NCBI GenBank assembly: GCA_019915135.1 | Contig: JAHLMK010000041.1 | Location: forward strand, 30,600-94,599 | Direction: 5' to 3' | DNA: 64,000 nt | Origin: Strobilurus pachycystidiatus | Taxonomy: Eukaryota > Basidiomycota > Agaricomycetes > Agaricales > Physalacriaceae | In this document: one piece after another, positions 57,474-64,000 of the stretch | How positions within the stretch are numbered: position 1 is the stretch's first letter | Layout of the letters: each line of letters starts with the position of its first letter | Made by a program: the position numbers and the translations under genes | The notes under the pieces: model-generated | The model's input: only the letters and a program-made list of their open reading frames with translations | Database searches by the model: none | What the model was told of the DNA's origin: nothing

Positions 57474-59136
57474 ATGGGAAGCCGTTGCCTTCGCTCCCAC
57501 CAACCGGAGCGGGTTCAGTCGTTTCGTGAAGTCTTTTCCACGATTGAGGCTGAGCTCATGACCAGGTCATGCACCCCCAGCGACGCGGAATTAGTAGCCA
57601 AGTGGCTGCCCTCCTGCACCGATTTGGAGACAGCTGGTCTCTTTTGCGACATCTGTGGCGGACCGGTGGTTGCTGTCTTTGTCCAAGGCCTCACCAAGGC
57701 AATGCCAGTCGTACTCGCACTTAGTCCCCGCGCAAGTCGACCTTTCGCCCAACTCATGATGTGCATCAGTGACGCCCTTGAATGCGAAGGTGTCTTGCAA
57801 AACGCTCGACAAAGCCGACAGTTCCACCTCGGTTTTTTGCGTGTTTGGATGCACTGCTTCTGCAGTGAGGACGCTGGGCCATGCGCTAGGCAACTCGCCT
57901 CGGATATCTTTGACCGTTACAGTTGGCCAGCCGAGGAAGGTTTTCTATCCGACGTTACCCACGTCCTCGACTGCGACCTCTCCTTTCCTGTCCATCTGGC
58001 CCTTGGGGCACTTACCCACCGCAGGAGTGACCCGGATCTCTGGCACTGTTTGTGCTTTCTCTTCCATACTGGAAAGGCTTTTGCGGTCAATTCAAAAGCC
58101 CTCCCGGAACTGCTAGCCCGTATAGGCCTCCCCTACCTGCACTACATCCGCGCCACAAGCGTGAGCAAATCTGGCCTCGCCCTCGACATTCGTACAATCT
58201 GCCTGAAATCCATCACCACCATCATCGACAGCGACCACGCCACGGTCTTGGACCTACTTTGCGAAGGTCTCTTGGAGGCACTTTTTACCATTTCATGGGA
58301 GTCCGAAGCATTGGGACAGATGGCGAAATTGGCCTTGGCGTATTTATTTCCTCTCAGCATCCATCCCAATGTGACTCATCGCCTTGCCAAATGCATGCGA
58401 CGTGTCACTTGCCAGCCCAACCTTATTGTACGAAATGGCAACACCTCGCCCCTAGGTCCGTACTGGAAGCTCCTCTTCAGCGATGTACGTGACAGGGAGC
58501 ATGCCTTCAAGGAAATGTACTCCCAATGCGACAACAACCAAGTGAGTTCCTTTTTTTTTTTTTTTTTTTTTTTTTGGGTCTTCCTTTTCTCTCTGACGAC
58601 AACATACTGATAATTACCCTGCCCTGCCCAGTGTTCCAACACTGGAACTGACCTATTTAAGCCGTGCACTGGGTGTTACGCGCAGAGCTATTGCGACAAG
58701 ACCTGCCAAAGGCGGCACTGGTACGCCTCCCACCGAGAGACTTGTACTGAGCACGGTACGAGGACTTCGATATTCAGACACCTCACTCAACAATTCGGCA
58801 GATGGGCGTGGGACCACTTATATGTTTCGCAATCTCTTTCGCGAGGTCGACCTCGTCACAGATGACATCCTTGAGCTGGTTACCGAACAGCGACTTGACG
58901 CCGGATTCCCCGCTGTCGGTGAACCGGGAACGTCGTATTTGGCCCTCCGTGGCCATCCTGACGGTGTGACCGAAATAGACCTGATCGCTCATTGTGACAT
59001 TCGGCGAGGCTGCGTAGAGTTGTCTTTCACTGCCGCACTTGGGAAAACAAAGCCCAAGCTCGGCTTCTCGTACAAACTAGGTCCAAAAACGATTGACACT
59101 CGCCTTCCACTACCCGAAGGCATGTGGGTGTTTTAG
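57474..59136 (+). CDS. MYND zinc-finger protein 2
   Basis: Three exons (57474-58541, 58632-58755, 58802-59136) coding for 508 residues, with introns at the same positions and phases as in the gene at 49395. N-terminal helical region (LQNARQSRQFHLGFLRVW, IGLPYLHYIRAT, LLCEGLLEALFTISW). MYND ligands CDNNQC, KPCTGC, SYCDKTC, then HWYASHRETC are complete. The C-terminal domain has SYLALRGHPDGVTEIDL, matching SYLIARGHPDALTEMDI in copy 1. The first intron is 90 nt and contains a run of about 25 T, unlike the 50-nt intron of copy 1. These are clear tandem paralogues with the decayed transcription factor gene between them. Confidence 0.87.
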
Positions 59137-59784
59137 TTCTGCGCCACATGCCCAGTCCCTCACATGATGGTATGCGATGGAAGGAAGCCCTCCTTCTACG
59201 CTATGAAAACATCTTCGTATTGATTCCGCAAAATTTTACCCTTGTTTACCTTGTCTTCATTTTCCCAATGGGCTTCCTCAGATGTGCACCTTTGTACGCT
59301 TGCCCTCTCTCACCAGCAATCACAGAGTTTTTTTGTTTTTTATTTTTTGTTGAGTGGAGTTTGAGCATGGAGCCTATAGTTCAAGCTGAGGTATTCTCGG
59401 CGAAGGCGCCACAATCGGCAAATGCTCATCCGCCAGTCTCCCTGGACATAATGTAGCGCGGTTCGTGAGTTTCATTTCACTCGTAAAGGTAAGCAGTAAA
59501 ATGACAATATGTACATTGGATAGAACCGCATCAGCAACTCGTCCCGATCGGTTGCCGAGGTTGTCAGGAGGTTGTCGCCTGGCCGAAAACCCCAAACCTC
59601 ACAACCTCGCAACCTCTGTCCGAAATTGTCACAACCTCACCCGGGGTACCACACCACCACTGGGTCCCCCTCGCATCCGACTGCAAATTCCACCGGTCAT
59701 CATTGACAGATATATTTTAAAAGCGCAATTCACAGGCTAGGTCTCCTCCTGACGAACTTCCCTTAAGGTAGTCTACCCATCCGG
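59137..59784. other. Convergent intergenic region
   Basis: 0.65 kb between MYND gene 2 and the minus-strand gene ending at 59785. No gene or repeat was recognised. Confidence 0.45.
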
Positions 59785-62700
59785 TCAGTCTGCGGAAATC
59801 ATACAACTTGTGGTACGTACATTTGCTCTCTGTATGGACTCCTCCAGTTGACTATTTGACAATGCAGGCCAAGACGGGAGTTTGTCTTTATATTGGGACA
59901 GATGCTCCTGGCTGAGGATGTTGTAGCTTTGCTCTGTACTGATCCTTTCCCAACGGTGCGTCTTGCATAAGAAATGTTCGAGGAAGTTTGTGGAGAAGAC
60001 GATGCGGCGGCGGGTGTCCTCGTCCAAGACGCGTCCCAGATAGTCATATGTCACCACAAAGGCCGTAATCCGCGCATCAACGGATTCAACGTTGAACCCA
60101 AGACCTCGGAGGCCAGAACTCGCTCCGTGGTCTTCGCTCATGAGCCACTTGACCATGTCCTTCACCGTGGCGGCCTGAAGGATACCAGTGATATGAAGAT
60201 TGTTGCCCATCTGTAACACGGTGATGCCCGACTTCATGCCGACCAACGCGAGACTGTCCATCAAGCGCATGTACCGCGCAAAGGGAATCTTCCTCTCATC
60301 AGGGACCGTGACCGGATCCACCCCAAACATCCCAAACTCCGTGAGCAACTTCTGCCACCCTTCTGCCACAGCGTCATCCCAATACGGCGCAAACTTTTCC
60401 CACAATGTCCACGGCACTCCATCTACAACTGGGTGTAGTGCGAGCCAGTGATTGGGCTGGCCATATACGCTCATATTAGCCAAGGGGGGTTGCAGGCCTC
60501 CTCCAGGCTCGCTCCGCAACTCTTCCAACACGCTGAAGCGGCGTATCGTGGTCTCGAGGTTTCCAAAAGGCGGTTTCAGGTCGGCAAGACTTTGAGAGGT
60601 GACGCCACCCTGGCCGGTGCCGACGTAGACCATCAGTTCTGACAGGCCTGACCTCGTAGTCAGAACTCCTCCGCCATAGTACTTTCGCACGAGGGCAGCA
60701 CTCTGGTTGTGGTGACGGATCGGCTCAAGTTGCTCCGCGGGTACTTTCTCTGTCGTACCCCATATCAAATGCTGGCCCTGCATGAACCGCCTGTGCCGTT
60801 CATCGAGTGGGGCGGTGTCGTTCACGTAGCGTACCCCCTCCTCCAGAACCAACTGCAGTTTGGCCCATTGCAGGGACTCAACACCACCGGGCACAACGTC
60901 CTGCGGCACTAAATCCTTTGTGGGCTGCACACGCCCTCCCTTCTTTCTTGGTTCCAAAACAGTCTCTGTGTCCTCAATTCCTTCCCTCACAGCCCTCGTT
61001 GGTGCCATGAAAGCTCTCTCCGAGGACCCCACTGCCGCCAGTTGACACTCGATGACACGTTTCATGTCCCCGACCATGAGCCGGAGATCGCCTGCCGGGG
61101 TCTTGAACAAGTCCATGTCGAGGGTTCCCGTCAACAGACCCTTGACGGTCTTTTTGCTGGACAGGAAATCCGTCGACACCAAGCTCATTGGGTCTCGCAA
61201 GACAAGGCCCATCGACGGGAAGTAGAAGATGCCGTCGCCCCCAAAGGCATGTTTCAGCGACTTGAGGACATATGCCCTGAGAATCACGCTTAATCGCATG
61301 TCCTCGCCACCTGAGGTGTCTCTAGAACCCACGCTGAAACACTCCAACGTCGCAAAGGCGGGCAAGAGAAAGTGAACCTCCAGGACATACGCCAACAGGG
61401 CCCTCAATGCGTCGGCTCGTCCGCTAATCGTCGATATGCCCCTCTTCAACAAGCCGTCCAGTCTCAGGATGACTCTGGCGGCACCCGACTCATCTTTCCT
61501 CAAAACCCCGTAAAGATTTCCTGGCAGAGACAAGATGTTCTCGTCAACCTCCGGTCCGGCGATTTTTCGCCACTCCGCGAAATCGCGCTTTGGCGTGTCA
61601 AAGTCCCATTCCGTGAACTCCGGACGGTCTCTCTTCCGGGAGTTCTTCTTCTTTTTCTCTCCGCGCCTCTCCTCGATGCCGTCTTTCCGCAATTGCTCCG
61701 CCTGACACCAATCCCATATGAATTCCAGATGTCTAAGGAGCAAGACCAGACCCGGGATGGTGATGGTCTTGCTCGCGACGCTGAAGCGTGCATCATCTGT
61801 GACACCCCTTGGCCAGTGGTCAACCAGGCCTTTGATGACCTTTGGGCCAATCGTCGTGAGCCATTCGCCGAGATAAATTGTCACGCGACACAGGTGGGCG
61901 TCGGCGCTCAACATCAGAACATGGGAGACAGCAGAGGTGACGCTGGTGGCACGAATGGTCTTCGCCGCCCCGACGTTCCATTGGATGACCTTCAACAAGC
62001 TGTCCACCGTCCAATTCTCGTCCCCTTGCCCAACGTTGGCCTCGTAATCGCTCATGGCGGTCGCTTCGGTTAACAGCCTGCCCGCTGAGTTTTTCGTTGA
62101 CGACAGAGCACGCAGGTCGACGCTAGTTTGGATATAGGCCCGCCTGGCCACTGCGTCCTCGTAATGCTTGGTCAGCTCCAGCCTCGCGACCAGCGTCGAA
62201 AGCTTTACTGTGTTCCACTTTGTCTGTTTGCCCCCCACATCCGTAGTGAGACCCTCACGCGGATACGCGCACTCGCAGATTTTGGGGATGGGGAGATTAT
62301 GGTCCTGACAGAACAACAACAGCAGTCGCGCTCCTGTGCGACTTCTACACCCAGCGTAAGTTGATTCTCATCAGTACATGGAGAAATACTCACGCCAGTG
62401 AAGTGTCTCGTACGTCTGTCACTGAGTCGTCCTCCCACTTCACTTGATAGTGCCGCTACCGAGCGTCAAGGGTGAGGAGCATCACACATGCCAGAACCTG
62501 CGACTTACCTTTTGCTGAATCACTCTGGTACTCAAAATTTTCGTCGGCTTCAAATCCTTTGAGCGCTTGGTACTGCGGGGCACGCCTTTGTCTCCCTCCG
62601 CTGGCGATCCCTCATTCGCGCTTCTCCCCTGCTGATCAGCGCTTTGGCAAGTGAAACGCCAACCCGGGACTGGTTCCTCCTCCTCCTCCTCCTCCTCATC

Positions 62701-62949
62701 GTGAAGGTGTCCCCCGCCCGGTGCGTCGTCGGCATCTATCGTTCCATCTGCCATCACGACGTCCTCGGTGAATTGAGGATTGTTGTTGACAACCGTCCCG
62801 TCTGCCATCACGACATCCTCGGCGATCGCAGGACCTTGGCGAACAGGGCGCTGAATGACGCGTGCCCGAGGGCCATTCTGGACCGCGACGGCACTGTCCT
62901 TCTTGGGGCATTCGTCCACCTGTGCATCCGCCTGCGTCGCACGGGCCAA
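59785..62949 (-). CDS. Large lineage-specific protein, C-terminal part
   Basis: Exons 62949-62509, 62455-62394 and 62344-59785 (introns 53 and 49 nt) join in phase. The first exon is disordered, with a repeated DVVMADGT motif and an acidic EEEEEEEE run. The second gives RHYQVKWEDDSVTDVRDTSL, a weakly chromodomain-like strand pattern. The third opens SRTGARLLLLFCQDHNLPIP and holds about 850 residues of folded, mostly helical sequence (a basic GEKKKKNSRKRDRPEF cluster near the middle, then FYFPSMGLVLRDP, then WEKFAPYWDDAVAEGW). No catalytic motif was recognised; I associate it with an agaricomycete family of unknown function. No ATG starts the first exon. Its frame continues upstream through a single TGA at 62962-62964 into the sequence at 62962-64000, so the two are probably one gene. 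Confidence 0.6.
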
Positions 62950-62961
62950 TTGTTTGGGTTT

Positions 62962-64000
62962 TCAACTACCCAACTCCTTCATCGTTATGGCAATGTAGTG
63001 TTGCCGGCAGGCCAGCCAATACCACTTGTAAACGCGTCGCCGCACCCAGATTTCCTCCAAACCCATGCTCGCCACCGTAGGATACGAATCATTCTGTCTC
63101 GTGCATCCGAACAGCTTGTGGACAACGGCCTGCCTGTCCCGCAATGGATTCTCATCCAAACAACCCATTCCTGCCATCATCTGCCCGATTTCAGTCTCCT
63201 TCCTCAGGTAGTAATCGTAGGCGTCTCCCATATGATGCCTTCCATACTCATCATACGAGTGCACGTACGGGAGGTCCTGCTTGTGCAAATCGTTTCCCCG
63301 TCCCGTCGGTTGCTGGACAGCGATGGGGACGGTGCGGTCCATCGCCGCGGCACTGATGTACTCTACCAGCACCATCCTGTTCGCCTTGCCTACTGTCTTC
63401 CATATCGTGCGGATTTCGGCCAAAGGTGCGTCTGGCTCGCACAATGTGCTGAGTTTTCCCCAATCACCCGGGACTCCTCCCCCATGGAGGTCACGGCCGT
63501 TAAAGATTGCGAAGCAGGCGGCAGCGTTCAATTCGGGGATGTACAAGCCATGGCGGAGAAAGTGGAAGGACCCAGCGAATGCGTTTGGCTGCTTGGGCAG
63601 ACGGAAGAGGAATGTACACTTTGTGAAAGCGTTGGCGCGTCTTTGTTGTCCCCGTGCTCTCGACGTGGTGACCCCCAATGGCGGCAACCAAGGACGTCAG
63701 CGCTTCCACAAAGTCCGTCCCTTCAGCAGGCATCTCCAGAGCGAGGACCATAGATCGGTTTGCCTGTATCATGACGGCGCCTAGCCAAACCCACCGATGC
63801 AGAACACAGTTCCTGCTCATCTGGAATCGGATATTTCCCATTCGAAGCGTGTCAAGGAAACAGGCATCAACAAGGACCAGAAGTAGTTTAGGATGATTCC
63901 TGCCTCACACTCCACGTCGAGTATGTGCTCGTCGTCCCGCACGTTCTTCGGCATATGCAGGAATCCGTCCCTCAAGTTCAGGACGGTAGCCGCCAAGGAA
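62962..64000 (-). CDS. N-terminal part of the same lineage-specific gene, runs off the window
   Basis: Read on the minus strand from the window edge: SLAATVLNLRDGFLHMPK, GIILNYFW, then (after a possible intron) NCVLHRWVWLGAVMIQANRS, then a frame change near 63605 into NAFAGSFHFLRHGLYIPELN, FAIFNGRDLHGGG, and the block HHMGDAYDYYLRKETEIGQM, GCLDENPL, LEEIWVRRRVYKWYWLACRQ. It ends at an in-frame TGA (62962-62964) directly before the frame of the gene at 59785. I could not find a convincing intron for either interruption, so this copy may be broken, or the two parts may be separate genes. The family is otherwise known to me only as hypothetical proteins of agaricomycetes. Confidence 0.5.

Overview
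The window looks like a gene-rich stretch of a filamentous basidiomycete genome, most likely an agaricomycete. Almost every gene is cut by GT-AG introns of about 45-60 nt. Genes sit only 30-90 bp apart on both strands. Several of the encoded families are ones I associate with agaricomycetes: F-box/LRR proteins, MYND proteins, JmjC-like proteins, and helicases of the telomere-linked RecQ type. No tRNA, rRNA, CRISPR array or bacterial-type operon was seen. All gene models were read by eye. For most of them the exon lengths sum to a whole number of codons, which supports the splicing proposed.

Layout. 0.4-5.8 kb: a small spliced hypothetical gene, a minus-strand protein with two RNase H1-N-terminal-type modules, and a 924-residue acidic/basic nuclear-looking protein. 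7.1-10.6 kb: a 5'-truncated protein fusing a tyrosine-recombinase-like domain to a RecQ-type helicase. 11.4-12.9 kb: a monopolin (Pcs1/Csm1) homologue. 13.4-14.2 kb: a ~170-bp minisatellite. 14.7-18.1 kb: two divergent F-box/LRR genes. 18.2-24.0 kb: a large JmjC-like gene divergent from a complete PIF1 helicase across 88 bp. 24.1-27.3 kb: first member of an unrecognised family (family X). 28.4-37.9 kb: three minus-strand genes in head-to-tail order, RTC4-like and two more JmjC-like paralogues. 38.4-44.9 kb: another F-box-like gene and two more family X members. 46.4-49.2 kb: a 2.8-kb minisatellite of hairpin-forming units with a 386-bp higher-order period. 49.4-59.1 kb: two MYND paralogues with the same TATA element, flanking a decayed Zn-cluster-type transcription factor gene. 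59.8-64 kb: one large lineage-specific gene, possibly broken, running off the window.

Two gene families dominate: the JmjC-like proteins (three copies, one lacking both metal-binding histidines) and family X (three copies, no known domain). Between and beside them lie homologues of proteins with telomere or chromosome-maintenance roles (RecQ-type telomere-linked helicase, PIF1, RTC4, monopolin). Whether this is a functional grouping or coincidence cannot be decided from the sequence. It is the most interesting broad-scale pattern, together with the hairpin array.
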